From contig NZ_JAHWDQ010000007.1 of NCBI RefSeq assembly GCF_019312595.1, forward strand, positions 1 through 64,000: a stretch of DNA of 64,000 nt, in the 5' to 3' direction. This stretch comes from Zhongshania aquimaris. GTDB lineage: Bacteria; Pseudomonadota; Gammaproteobacteria; Pseudomonadales; Spongiibacteraceae. The position numbers and the translations under genes were made by a program. The notes below the pieces were generated by a model. The model did no database searches, was not told the origin of the DNA, and saw only the letters and a list, made by a program, of their open reading frames with translations. This document shows positions 45,321-54,493 of the stretch, piece after piece. Each line of letters starts with the position of its first letter. The first letter of the stretch is position 1.

Positions 45321-45611
45321 ATGCCTGCATACTTAGTTGTTATTCAGAAGGAAGCCATCCACGACCCCGAGGCGTTCGCGACATACCATAGCCTTACCCG
45401 CGAAATTGCCAGTAGTAACCTGACCCCGAAAGTTATCTATGGCGACGTGGCAGGTCTTGAGGGGTTGCCACCCGAAGGGGTGGTAATATTAGAGTTTCCA
45501 ACGATGGAAGAGGCACAGGCCTGGTATAACAGTACCGCGTATCAAGAGGCGCTTCCGTATCGTCTTAAGGCATCAAGTTACCAGAGCTTCATTGTCGCCG
45601 GTCTAGCTTGA
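45321..45611 (+). CDS. DUF1330 protein (small dimeric alpha/beta barrel)
   Basis: The 96-residue protein matches DUF1330: MPAYLVVIQKEAIHDPEAFATYH, the GLEGLPPEGVVILEFPTMEEAQAWYNS segment and a final YRLKASSYQSFIVAGL. The family is of unknown function and often sits in catabolic clusters. A stem-loop (45618-45643, arms GCTGTTGC/GCAACAGC) follows the stop. Confidence 0.85.
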   Translation: MPAYLVVIQKEAIHDPEAFATYHSLTREIASSNLTPKVIYGDVAGLEGLPPEGVVILEFPTMEEAQAWYNSTAYQEALPYRLKASSYQSFIVAGLA

Positions 45612-45818
45612 TAAAGCGCTGTTGCGAAATACGCTGCAACAGCTAAAGTATGTACCCGCACGTTGAGGCCTTGAATACATCCGCCCGAGCTTTTACTGTT
45701 GAGGAATTAACACAGTCCGCCTCAACAACATCCAAGTACTTTTAGATGTCAATTATGCTATCAATCACCACGCTTAGTAACGCAGTGGATTTAAGCAAAC
45801 GTCATTTAATAAAAAGGG

Positions 45819-47258
45819 CTACAACTTATTCGCCACAAACGGAAACTTACCTATAATCCCCGGCTTAACTTTGCCGGCAATTTTATTGCCATCCACAATC
45901 CCGTTAAAGCGGACTTTCATTTTCAGCGGTTTAGTCACCACATTTACCCAGGATAATTGATTGCCTTCAAGGCACACATCGCTAACTGGGGCGATGTCGC
46001 CAGCTGCAGATTGCTCACCGACGAGCACACCGTTTTCCACTCGCAAATCCAATCGAGTTTCCTGAGCACCAGTTGGCCCTTTTATGCTTACAGCCCAACT
46101 ACCCGCCACCGACTCAAGTGTCGGCACACCGCCGCCAATCACCGACGATTCATCGATAGCGTCAAGCTCCTGCAGTGGCAACGGCGGTATGGCAATCGCC
46201 TTGGGAACGATCACCGATGTCACCGGTTTCAAATCTGCGTAAGTCACAATGCCGGGGCGTGCAGCAACCACACTGGGAATAGCGTTCACCACCGGCGACG
46301 CGGTAATAATATGTCCAGTGGCAAGCAATTCGTCCATCGGCAGACTCATATCTTCCGGCAAAACCTGCGCCTGCAATTTCACATTGGGATTACCCAGAAT
46401 TTCAATCTGATACGAATCAAAAATCTGCCACGCGGGCTCTATATCCTGTGCAACCGTCCACTGCGCATTTAGCTCAATCACGGGATGACCGTCGGCAATT
46501 CCGCGCCAGCGAGCAAGTATTCCCGCCACCGTGCCTTTGCGCACATCGCGACCAGGCACATCAGCATCCTCGGTCGCGTGGGCAAATTCTACGTCGCAGC
46601 GGATATCATCAAGCTTAAATTTAAACATTTTGGCGATGGCTTCAACCGCATCGCCAAAGGGCAATGTGGCTTTCTCTATAGCCGCTGCGTGTCCAGTATC
46701 ACCGGCGGGTCGGCCCCAGCCCAGTTCATTTTGATTCGCGTCTTCAGACCACATACCAATATTAAAAGACTCGGTCACGCGGACGAGATTCACATCGCGG
46801 GAGAGACTCGATGCCGTCGCCACCACCGCGTCAATCCAACCCGGGTTAATACCGCTGCCAAACAAACTGGCATTGCCGGCCTGCGCCGCTGCTTCTAGCC
46901 GGCTGCGAGCTTCTTCACCGTAACCGCGGCCTGTTAAGAAACTGGCAGTAGTCGCGATATTTACGCCCGCCCGCAGGATTTTTTCCATGTGATCTACATT
47001 GGGGTGCAGTGGCATATAGGCCACACAATCGGGCTTCAATGCCAATAGCTCATCGATGTCGCTGGTCGCTAACACACCTATCTTTCTGCCCAGCCCGCAC
47101 AGATCCCCGACATCTTGGCCGACCTTATTTGCACTAAAAGCGTATAGGCCAACCAGATCCATATTCGGCCGTTCTAAAATAGCTTTAATTGCTTGAGTAG
47201 CTACTTTTCCTGTTGTCCACTGCACAATTCGCACTGGCGCTTGTTCGGTATTAGTCAT
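45819..47258 (-). CDS. Dihydrodipicolinate-reductase-like oxidoreductase with extra C-terminal beta domain
   Basis: The 479-residue protein has an NAD(P)-binding N-terminal domain starting VRIVQWTTGKVATQAIKAI, with NPGWIDAVV and a catalytic-domain pattern shared with the protein at 48348. This family includes 2,4-diaminopentanoate dehydrogenase and many uncharacterised actinobacterial and marine catabolic enzymes. After about residue 370 it carries about 105 additional residues, rich in strands (GSWAVSIKGPTGAQETRLDL, then VRFNGIVDGNKIAGKVKPG), absent from its 356-residue relative. It follows the SDR gene by 56 bases on the same strand. Confidence 0.8.
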   Translation of the reverse strand: MTNTEQAPVRIVQWTTGKVATQAIKAILERPNMDLVGLYAFSANKVGQDVGDLCGLGRKIGVLATSDIDELLALKPDCVAYMPLHPNVDHMEKILRAGVNIATTASFLTGRGYGEEARSRLEAAAQAGNASLFGSGINPGWIDAVVATASSLSRDVNLVRVTESFNIGMWSEDANQNELGWGRPAGDTGHAAAIEKATLPFGDAVEAIAKMFKFKLDDIRCDVEFAHATEDADVPGRDVRKGTVAGILARWRGIADGHPVIELNAQWTVAQDIEPAWQIFDSYQIEILGNPNVKLQAQVLPEDMSLPMDELLATGHIITASPVVNAIPSVVAARPGIVTYADLKPVTSVIVPKAIAIPPLPLQELDAIDESSVIGGGVPTLESVAGSWAVSIKGPTGAQETRLDLRVENGVLVGEQSAAGDIAPVSDVCLEGNQLSWVNVVTKPLKMKVRFNGIVDGNKIAGKVKPGIIGKFPFVANKL

Positions 47259-47314
47259 CGCGTTTCCATTATTTTTTTTATTGAAAATAAAAATTCATCT
47301 ACGAATTGTATAGA

Positions 47315-48157
47315 TCAGTCGGCTTTCATTGCGGTGAGAAATGGTTCATTGGTAATTAGTAAGGGCGTGTTGTCTTCGCGCAGATGCGACCATTTCACAC
47401 TGATACCGCCATCTACTGTTAAACACTGGCCAGTGAGGTAGCTACCCATATCAGATAGCAGGAACAACACACTATTGGCAATTTCTGCCACATCACCTTT
47501 TCTACCCATGGGAATCGCTTGACGCTCTAATTCCGGATTCGGCGGTAATAGCGACGCCGGCGAGGTCATCGCGCCGGGCGCGACGGCATTCACGCGAATA
47601 CCCTCTGCCGCCAGCTCCAAGGCCATGGTTCTCACTACCGATAAGACCGCTGCCTTCGCTGCGCCGTACGCCACGTTATAAGGCTGAGCGCCAATCGCGG
47701 TTATAGAGGAAATCGCGACAACAGAGCCCTTTAATTTTTGCCGGCGCAATTCCGCAGTAACCGCCTGACTGATAAAGAACATAGAATCGAGGTTTTTAGA
47801 AAATAGCTCGTGCCAGGTATTGCGGGGCAATTTCCCCGCGTTACCCCAGCTTGGCGGTGGCCCGCCCCCCACCACGGTGACTAAACCATGCAGCTTACCG
47901 GGGGCGTCGCGAACGGCGTCCATCACCTTGGTGACACCGGCCTCCTCCTCTACATCGGCGGTTACCGTGATCACAGCTAAGCCCTGTTCGATCAGCGGCC
48001 CCACATGTTCATCTAACTTTTCTTGCGAGCGACTGACCGCAATCACGGTCGCACCATTTTCAGCGGCCATACGTGTCACAGCCGACCCCAAACCGCCGCC
48101 GGATGCACCGGCAACCACCACAATTCTTCCCGTCAGATCCAAGGGGTTCTCACGCAT
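47315..48157 (-). CDS. Short-chain dehydrogenase/reductase
   Basis: The 280-residue SDR has the cofactor motif AGASGGGLG, a catalytic Ser in ISSIT, YGAAK and the C-terminal SYLTGQCLTVDGG pattern. The usual NNAG is replaced by VVGGGPPPSWG, an atypical feature. It is the first gene of a two-gene minus-strand unit with the DHDPR-like gene. Confidence 0.9.
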   Translation of the reverse strand: MRENPLDLTGRIVVVAGASGGGLGSAVTRMAAENGATVIAVSRSQEKLDEHVGPLIEQGLAVITVTADVEEEAGVTKVMDAVRDAPGKLHGLVTVVGGGPPPSWGNAGKLPRNTWHELFSKNLDSMFFISQAVTAELRRQKLKGSVVAISSITAIGAQPYNVAYGAAKAAVLSVVRTMALELAAEGIRVNAVAPGAMTSPASLLPPNPELERQAIPMGRKGDVAEIANSVLFLLSDMGSYLTGQCLTVDGGISVKWSHLREDNTPLLITNEPFLTAMKAD

Positions 48158-48347
48158 TGTATTTTTCCTCCACTCAGGCCTTCGTGTTCAACCGCGACCT
48201 TACACTAGCTCAGTATTATTCTTAGCGTCTTAACGACGGCAGCATCAATGATATATAATCAACTATGTTGTTTATAAAGTACAGGGTTTAGCACCCCCAA
48301 AATGGCGTCAGCAGCAGCTCTCAAAAACAATAGAAAGGCGAATATTG

Positions 48348-49415
48348 ATGACCTTACAATATGCACCCAACGAGCAAATTCAGGTTCTACGTGTGGCCCA
48401 GTGGGCTACCGGAAAAGTCGGCGCACGGAGTTTGCGCGCTATCATCCAGCACTCTCAGCTAGAGCTTGTCGGCCTCTATGTACACTCCGCCAACAAAGCG
48501 GGTAAAGACGCTGGCGAGTTGTGTGGGCTTGCCCCGGTTGGTATCAAAGCCACCCAAAGTATCGACGATATTATTGCCGCAAAGCCCGACTGCCTAATGT
48601 ATATGCAGGAAGGTGTGGTGCTCGACGACGTCTGCAAAATACTAGAATCCGGCATCAATATTGTCACCACGCGGGGCGAGTTCTTTAACCCTGATTTTAT
48701 GGACAAAACGATACTGGAGCGCACTGCCGCCGCCTGCCTAAAAGGGGGCTCTACCATCCACGCCACCGGCAGCAGCCCGGGCTTTATTACCGAGGCAATT
48801 CCACTGGCGCTGTGCTCGGTATCGAGGAGACTCGACTGCTTAACCATTGATGAGTACGCCTATATTCCCGAGTCCTGCTCACCTGAAATGGTCTTCGATG
48901 TGATGGGCTACGGCCGCCAGGACAGCGGTGAATTCGACGCAAATCTGCTGAATCATATGAGCCAATGCTTCGAACAGTCGTTATCACTAACGGCTAAAGC
49001 CCTCGGCCTAGCACTAGATCGAGTAGAAGCTTTTGGTGAAACAGCCAATGCCAAAGAGCGCATAAAAATTGCAGATAACGCGTATATTGAAGCTGGCACT
49101 ATCGCCGCACAGCGTATCACCGTCGCAGGTATCCGCAACGATAAAACGATTCTGAAATTTCGCGCCAATTGGTACTGCGCTACCGAGCTGGATCGCCCTT
49201 GGGAGCTGGGTGAAACGGGATGGCGGGTCAATGTCGAGGGCGACACCCCCTTAGACGTCACCCTGCGAATGCCGCGCAACAATGAGCCCGTTGCCGAGCA
49301 AATGGGTGGCTACACCGCACACCGCGCCGTCAATGCGATAGCCAGTGTATGTCGTGCAGAACCCGGCATTGCCACCATCGTCGACCTGCCTCAAATAATC
49401 GCCACGCTGAGCTAG
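48348..49415 (+). CDS. Dihydrodipicolinate-reductase-like oxidoreductase
   Basis: About 355 residues. It has the Rossmann start VLRVAQWATGKVGARSLRAI, HSANKAGKDAGELCGL and GSSPGFITEAIP, like the protein at 45819 but without its C-terminal domain. The substrate is unknown. ATG at 48348 directly follows an in-frame TTG, with AAAGG upstream. It is divergent from the SDR gene and is followed by an MFS carrier gene 46 bases downstream. Confidence 0.82.
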   Translation: MTLQYAPNEQIQVLRVAQWATGKVGARSLRAIIQHSQLELVGLYVHSANKAGKDAGELCGLAPVGIKATQSIDDIIAAKPDCLMYMQEGVVLDDVCKILESGINIVTTRGEFFNPDFMDKTILERTAAACLKGGSTIHATGSSPGFITEAIPLALCSVSRRLDCLTIDEYAYIPESCSPEMVFDVMGYGRQDSGEFDANLLNHMSQCFEQSLSLTAKALGLALDRVEAFGETANAKERIKIADNAYIEAGTIAAQRITVAGIRNDKTILKFRANWYCATELDRPWELGETGWRVNVEGDTPLDVTLRMPRNNEPVAEQMGGYTAHRAVNAIASVCRAEPGIATIVDLPQIIATLS

Positions 49416-49461
49416 CGCCTAACAACAGACCTTAAATAACAATAGCAATGAGGATACAAGC

Positions 49462-50730
49462 GTGAATGCAGCAAATTCGGCCATGTCAGAATGGCGCAAA
49501 GCCTGGTTTGTTCCGCTAACAGCGGCGCTGGGTTACGCAACAGCGACGATGTATGTTTACTCCATCGGCCCCTTTATTGAACCTATTCAAGCAGAGTTCG
49601 GGTGGTCGCGGGCACAGGTCTCATCAGGTATCACTATCGCCGCCTCCCTGAGCGCCATATTTTGTATACCCATGGGAATCCTGGTCGACAAAATTGGTCC
49701 TCGGCGCATGGGGCTGCTCGGTGTCACCCTCATGTGTGCGGCAGTAGCCATGCTAAGTACCGCCACTGGCAGCGACAGCAACTGGATCTTCTTGTGGTGT
49801 TTACTGGCATTCGCCACGCTGTGGGTGCAGGCCACTATCTGGACCAGCGCCGTCAATGGACGCTTTGTTAAATCCCGTGGGTTGGCACTGGCCATCACAC
49901 TCTCTGGCGCATCACTGGCGGCGACTGTATTTCCGCTTACCGCCAGTTGGTTAATCGAAAGTTTTGGTTGGCGCAGCGCCTATATAAGCTTAAGCGGCGG
50001 TTGGGCGGTGCTGGCACTACCCGCACTATTTCTCGGCTTTAAAGGAATACAGGATCAACATCAGCCCGAAACTACGGCGCAAGCCAAACCCAAAGAATTA
50101 CCTGGGCTTACCATCAGCGAAGGCCTGCGCACCCCCGCCCTGTACAAACTTATTATGGCCGGTGGTTTTTTTGCCTTCACCGCCATTGGTATCGTCACCC
50201 ACTTTGTACCGATACTCACCGACAGCGGCGCCAGCACAATGCAAGCGGCGGGCGTAGCCTCATTGATTGGGATCTTTTCAATTATTGGACGTCTGGGAAC
50301 CGGCTTTTTACTAGATAGATACCCCGCCCATCTCGTCGGCGCGATTGCGTTTATTATCCCTATCATCGCCTGCAGTCTCTTGCTGAGCAACGGCAGCCTG
50401 CCGATATTTCAAATGCTGGCAGCGGCGATCTTTGGCTTAACGCTGGGGTCCGAGGTCGATGTGATCGCCTACCTCGCCGCCAAGTATTTTGGCCTAAAAA
50501 ACTTCGGCGCGCTCTATGGCGCAGCAGTGATGGCACTTTCCATGGGCACCGCCTTTGGGCCACTTGCTGCTGGCGCGGTATTTGACCACTACGGCAGCTA
50601 TGCGCCCTTCCTGCAGCTCACCGCCGTGTTAATGGGTGCCAGCGCCATCGCCCTATTTACCATGGGAAACCCACCCGAAGCGGCAATTGCAGCGGAAGAG
50701 GTCATCATTGCAGACGTATTGGAACGCTGA
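49462..50730 (+). CDS. Major facilitator superfamily transporter
   Basis: The 422-residue protein has 12 predicted helices. The MFS motif A-like loop is DKIGPRRMG, the second-half counterpart is FLLDRYPAHLVG, and it opens with a monocarboxylate-transporter-like EFGWSRAQVSSGI. It probably imports an organic acid for the adjacent oxidoreductases. It starts at GTG with GAGGA upstream. Confidence 0.92.
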   Translation: MNAANSAMSEWRKAWFVPLTAALGYATATMYVYSIGPFIEPIQAEFGWSRAQVSSGITIAASLSAIFCIPMGILVDKIGPRRMGLLGVTLMCAAVAMLSTATGSDSNWIFLWCLLAFATLWVQATIWTSAVNGRFVKSRGLALAITLSGASLAATVFPLTASWLIESFGWRSAYISLSGGWAVLALPALFLGFKGIQDQHQPETTAQAKPKELPGLTISEGLRTPALYKLIMAGGFFAFTAIGIVTHFVPILTDSGASTMQAAGVASLIGIFSIIGRLGTGFLLDRYPAHLVGAIAFIIPIIACSLLLSNGSLPIFQMLAAAIFGLTLGSEVDVIAYLAAKYFGLKNFGALYGAAVMALSMGTAFGPLAAGAVFDHYGSYAPFLQLTAVLMGASAIALFTMGNPPEAAIAAEEVIIADVLER

Positions 50731-50822
50731 CACGTCTCAATTTGGAAATCTCATTTCTACTGTTAGCAAGCCCAAAAGTTAGCACCTAACAACACATCAG
50801 TGGCGCGTAACCCCGCGCCACT

Positions 50823-50855
50823 CCGACGCCCGACGCCCGACGCCCGACGCCCGAC
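50823..50855. repeat. Heptanucleotide tandem repeat (CCGACGC)
   Basis: Four full copies of CCGACGC plus CCGAC (50823-50855) in the 238-base gap between the MFS gene and the MMPL gene. It is too short for a CRISPR and may be a slippage microsatellite. Confidence 0.85.
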
Positions 50856-50968
50856 ATTTAAGATCTTAGCTCGCAACACTGGATGAAACTTTCTCCATCA
50901 TTATTGAAAACCGACCATTTGGTCTGTACCCTGCTCGCAAGTTACAATCCACTTTCCCCGGGGTACAC

Positions 50969-53536
50969 ATGCAAAAGCTGCTCGATCGCCTTAATGATCT
51001 TTTTGAGCAAGTTCCTACGGCCGTCAGGCCATATCGCTGGCTTATTACGCTTATCTTTGTGGGCATATCTATATTGATGGCGACCGGCATTAGCAAACAT
51101 TTCACCATCAATATGGCACCGGAAGCATGGTACCCAAAAGGCGCCGACACCATTGTCATTCGCGACGCCTATCGGCGCCTATTCGGCAGCGACGACAATG
51201 TTTATATCGTCTACCAACCCAAATCGGGCGATGTTTTTTCTGAACAGGCCTTACGCGATATTGCAGAGCTTCATCAGGACCTGGAAGACGCTAGCCTCCA
51301 AGCAGAGCCGAATGAATTATCGCGCATCATTAAAATTGATAGCCTGTACAACGCGCGCTACCAGATTTCCGACGGCGACACGCTGATCTCCAAAAAACTC
51401 ATTGGCGCGGATTTTCCCAACAGCGCTGAGGAGCGCGAGCAGCGCCGCGCCATTGCGATCACGCAAGATAGTTTTTCGCGGATGTTTTTCTCTAATGACT
51501 TCCGTTACGGCGGTATCAGCTTAAAAACCAACATCGGCGCTGTCCCTAAGCAAACTCTCGTCACGGATAACACCCAAAGCACCGATCTACTGCAGGATGA
51601 TGCCTTCGGCTTTGGCCTGGAAATCGACTCCCCACTGGAGGTCGAAGCCAACGCAGAAACCAACGACGTGGAATTTATCGGCGTTCAGCTAGACGAATAT
51701 ATGCATTTCATGGCCGCGCTTCACGAGGTTATCGACCAGGATAAATACTCAAATTTCGATTTTTATCTGGTCGGTAACTCCGTCACCATGGAATTCATCA
51801 TGAACGGCGTCTTCGAAGCGGCGGGCTTAATACTGATGATGGTCTTGCTCATTGTCATATTACTTTGGGCCCTGTTCCGCTCATTAAGCGCGGTACTTTG
51901 GTCACTGCTGGTTGTGATATTCGCTGGCTTTTGGGCCATCGGCGCAGGCGCGTGGCTAGGTGTCAGCTACACCACCATGATGACGCTAACGGTCATGCTG
52001 GTATTGGCGGTAGGCATCGCTAGCTGCGTTCACATCTTGAGCGCCTACACGCTATTTTGTCGCCAGGGCGCTGACCACCAAGGCGCCATGACAAAAGCCT
52101 ATCGCAAAACCGGCTTACCTATTCTACTCACCTCACTAACAACCGCCGTTGGCATGCTGTCGTTAACACTAACCGATATGCCAGTAATACAAGTCTTTGG
52201 CGCCACCTCTGCTATGGCTGTCATATTTTCGTTTATTTTAATATTCACAATCCTACCCTGCGCACTGGACTTGTGGCACCCAAAACTACGCGGTTCACAG
52301 CAGACCAAGCAGCAAGGCAAGAAGCCACTAATAGATTTACAGCCACTGATGATATGGATTGGCGACTTTACCGAGCGCAGAAGTAAAACCATTGTCATCA
52401 GCTATCTCGTCATTTTTATCGCCATGTGTATTGGCGCGATTAATTTAAAAATCGACTCCAACTCCGCCATGATGGCGAGAGAAGAAACACCGTTGCGGCA
52501 GTCCTTAAAAATAGTTGATGAAGAAATGATGGGCGGCATGAGCCTGGAAGTGCTAACTCGTTTTGGCAGTGCAGACGCCTTAAAAGACCCGCGAGTACTG
52601 AAAGCCGCCGATGAACTACAACAGCACATTGCCGCCAACTATGCCGACAAGGTCATCAAAACCTTTTCATTGGCTAATGTGGTAAAAGACACCAACAGCG
52701 TACTGAACAATAACGATGAGCAGTACCGAGTCATACCAGACGATCCGCGCTTAACAGCGCAACTTTTGTATATGTTCAACAATGCCAATCCGACCGATCG
52801 ACGGGAAACCGTTAACGACGATTACAGCAGCAGCCATATCTCTATTATGTTGCGCAATGGTGGCACCTATGAATACACCGCGTTTTTCAAAGAACTGAAA
52901 CAAGACATGCTGCGAATATACGAACCGCTGCGAGCCGACTACCCCAATATGCGCGTCGAGCTTACTGGTACCTTTAATTTGGCGGTGGAGCTAATGGACC
53001 ATATTGCCTGGACTCAGTTAAAGAGTTTTAGCTTTGTGTTAATCATTATCACCGTGCTCATGATCATAAGCTTGGGGTCTCCCCAGGCTGGCGCCATCTC
53101 GATGATACCCAATATATTGCCGGGGATTTTCACCTTCGGCTTAATGGGCTGGTTAGGTATTCCGCTAGACGGCGACACACTGATTGTTGCCCCTATTATC
53201 ATCGGCATTGCCGTAGACGACACCATCCACTTCCTGACCCACTATCGCGCCTCGTGGATAGAACACGGCGACGTCGGTATCGCGGTACGCCAAACCCTCA
53301 GCGAAGTCGGCCAAGCGGTTGCCTTTACCAGCCTTGTCCTGGGGCTTGGCTTTGCCATTCTTATTTTTGCCAGTTACCTCGGGCTCGCCAAGCCCGGCTT
53401 ATTTGGCTCACTAGCTATTTTGGTAGCGCTACTATCAGACTTACTTTTCCTACCGGCACTGATGCATTGGTTAAAACCCAATATGGGTAGAGATAAAGTC
53501 CTTAAGCTGGCAAATGAGCAAGCAGCTGCAAGCTAA
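50969..53536 (+). CDS. MMPL/RND-family transporter
   Basis: The 855-residue inner-membrane protein has two RND halves, each with a single helix, a large periplasmic loop and five further helices. The sterol-sensing-type signatures are GIASCVHILSAYT in the first half and AVDDTIHFLTHYRASW in the second (proton-relay Asp pair in AVDD). Such MMPL proteins move hydrophobic compounds or lipids. It is followed by genes for a LolA-like periplasmic carrier and a beta-barrel protein, a trio seen together in bacteria that degrade or export hydrophobic molecules. Confidence 0.9.
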   Translation: MQKLLDRLNDLFEQVPTAVRPYRWLITLIFVGISILMATGISKHFTINMAPEAWYPKGADTIVIRDAYRRLFGSDDNVYIVYQPKSGDVFSEQALRDIAELHQDLEDASLQAEPNELSRIIKIDSLYNARYQISDGDTLISKKLIGADFPNSAEEREQRRAIAITQDSFSRMFFSNDFRYGGISLKTNIGAVPKQTLVTDNTQSTDLLQDDAFGFGLEIDSPLEVEANAETNDVEFIGVQLDEYMHFMAALHEVIDQDKYSNFDFYLVGNSVTMEFIMNGVFEAAGLILMMVLLIVILLWALFRSLSAVLWSLLVVIFAGFWAIGAGAWLGVSYTTMMTLTVMLVLAVGIASCVHILSAYTLFCRQGADHQGAMTKAYRKTGLPILLTSLTTAVGMLSLTLTDMPVIQVFGATSAMAVIFSFILIFTILPCALDLWHPKLRGSQQTKQQGKKPLIDLQPLMIWIGDFTERRSKTIVISYLVIFIAMCIGAINLKIDSNSAMMAREETPLRQSLKIVDEEMMGGMSLEVLTRFGSADALKDPRVLKAADELQQHIAANYADKVIKTFSLANVVKDTNSVLNNNDEQYRVIPDDPRLTAQLLYMFNNANPTDRRETVNDDYSSSHISIMLRNGGTYEYTAFFKELKQDMLRIYEPLRADYPNMRVELTGTFNLAVELMDHIAWTQLKSFSFVLIIITVLMIISLGSPQAGAISMIPNILPGIFTFGLMGWLGIPLDGDTLIVAPIIIGIAVDDTIHFLTHYRASWIEHGDVGIAVRQTLSEVGQAVAFTSLVLGLGFAILIFASYLGLAKPGLFGSLAILVALLSDLLFLPALMHWLKPNMGRDKVLKLANEQAAAS

Positions 53537-53596
53537 TTTTATAGAGACATAGCCACAATACACTCACGCTGGAATAACGAATAAACAGGTGAAACC

Positions 53597-54493
53597 ATGA
53601 AGAAATTAACACTATTAAGCACTGCCGCGAGCATCGCTTTACTGAACTTAGCGCTGAATAGCGCCGCGCTGGCCAACGAAGAGAACGCCCAGCTCATCAT
53701 GGAAAAAATGGACGAGCAACAGCGCCTGGTTTCCGACGGCAGCCTCACTCGTTCACAATTATCTACCTGTAAATTCGGCCAGAAAGATAAACAAATCAAC
53801 TGTGTTGAAACCCCGCGTGTAAAAATACTTGAGTCGGTTTCGAAACAGTACGGCCCCGATAAAAAAGATAGCAAAGGCGTCTCTATTTTACTTGAGCCCG
53901 CCAGTGAACGCGGCATAGGCATGCTGACCTATAACTACGATGACCCGAATCGCGACACCGAGTCTTGGCTCTATCTATCGGCGCTGGGTAAGGTAAAACG
54001 CATGGCCAGCGGCACCGGTGAAGACAGCGAGCCAGTTTCCGTATTCGGTTCAGAGTTCACCACAGAAGATATGGAAAGCGGTAACACCAACGAATATGAT
54101 TACAAAATCTTACAGCAAGGTCCCTTCGGTGATCGCGAAGTGTGGGTAATAGAGGCCATCCCCAAACCCGTGCGCGCGGTAAAAACAGAATACAGCAAGC
54201 TACTCTATTGGGTAGACAAAGAACGCTACACCTTGCTCAAGGCCCAGACCTATGACAAGCGCGGCAAGCCCTATAAGCAACTCACCTTTAAAAACATAGA
54301 AAAAATAAATGAACTGTGGATTGCTCGCGATGTGACATTGATAAATCTACAATCACAGCGACTATCAAATATGAAAACCGAGGCAATCACGACCAATGTC
54401 GCCGTCGAAGACGAGTTTCTCACTCAGCGCACGCTGACCGACTTTGCTTACCGTGAAAAAACCCTGGAAGCGCTGCGTAAGTATTTTCAATAA
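53597..54493 (+). CDS. LolA-like outer-membrane lipoprotein-sorting protein
   Basis: The 298-residue protein has a signal peptide (about 1-26, cleaved near ALA-NEE). It is a periplasmic LolA/LppX-type half-barrel (SWLYLSALGKVKRMASGTGED; KTEYSKLLYWVDKERYTLLKAQTYD; KAQ..YKQLTFKNIEKINELW). Such proteins carry hydrophobic cargo across the periplasm. Its stop overlaps the next start by one base (TAATG), so the two are coupled; the MMPL gene is 60 bases upstream. Confidence 0.85.
   Translation: MKKLTLLSTAASIALLNLALNSAALANEENAQLIMEKMDEQQRLVSDGSLTRSQLSTCKFGQKDKQINCVETPRVKILESVSKQYGPDKKDSKGVSILLEPASERGIGMLTYNYDDPNRDTESWLYLSALGKVKRMASGTGEDSEPVSVFGSEFTTEDMESGNTNEYDYKILQQGPFGDREVWVIEAIPKPVRAVKTEYSKLLYWVDKERYTLLKAQTYDKRGKPYKQLTFKNIEKINELWIARDVTLINLQSQRLSNMKTEAITTNVAVEDEFLTQRTLTDFAYREKTLEALRKYFQ

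Noticed and set aside
50823-50855. CRISPR array
   Set aside because: The units are 7 bases without spacers.
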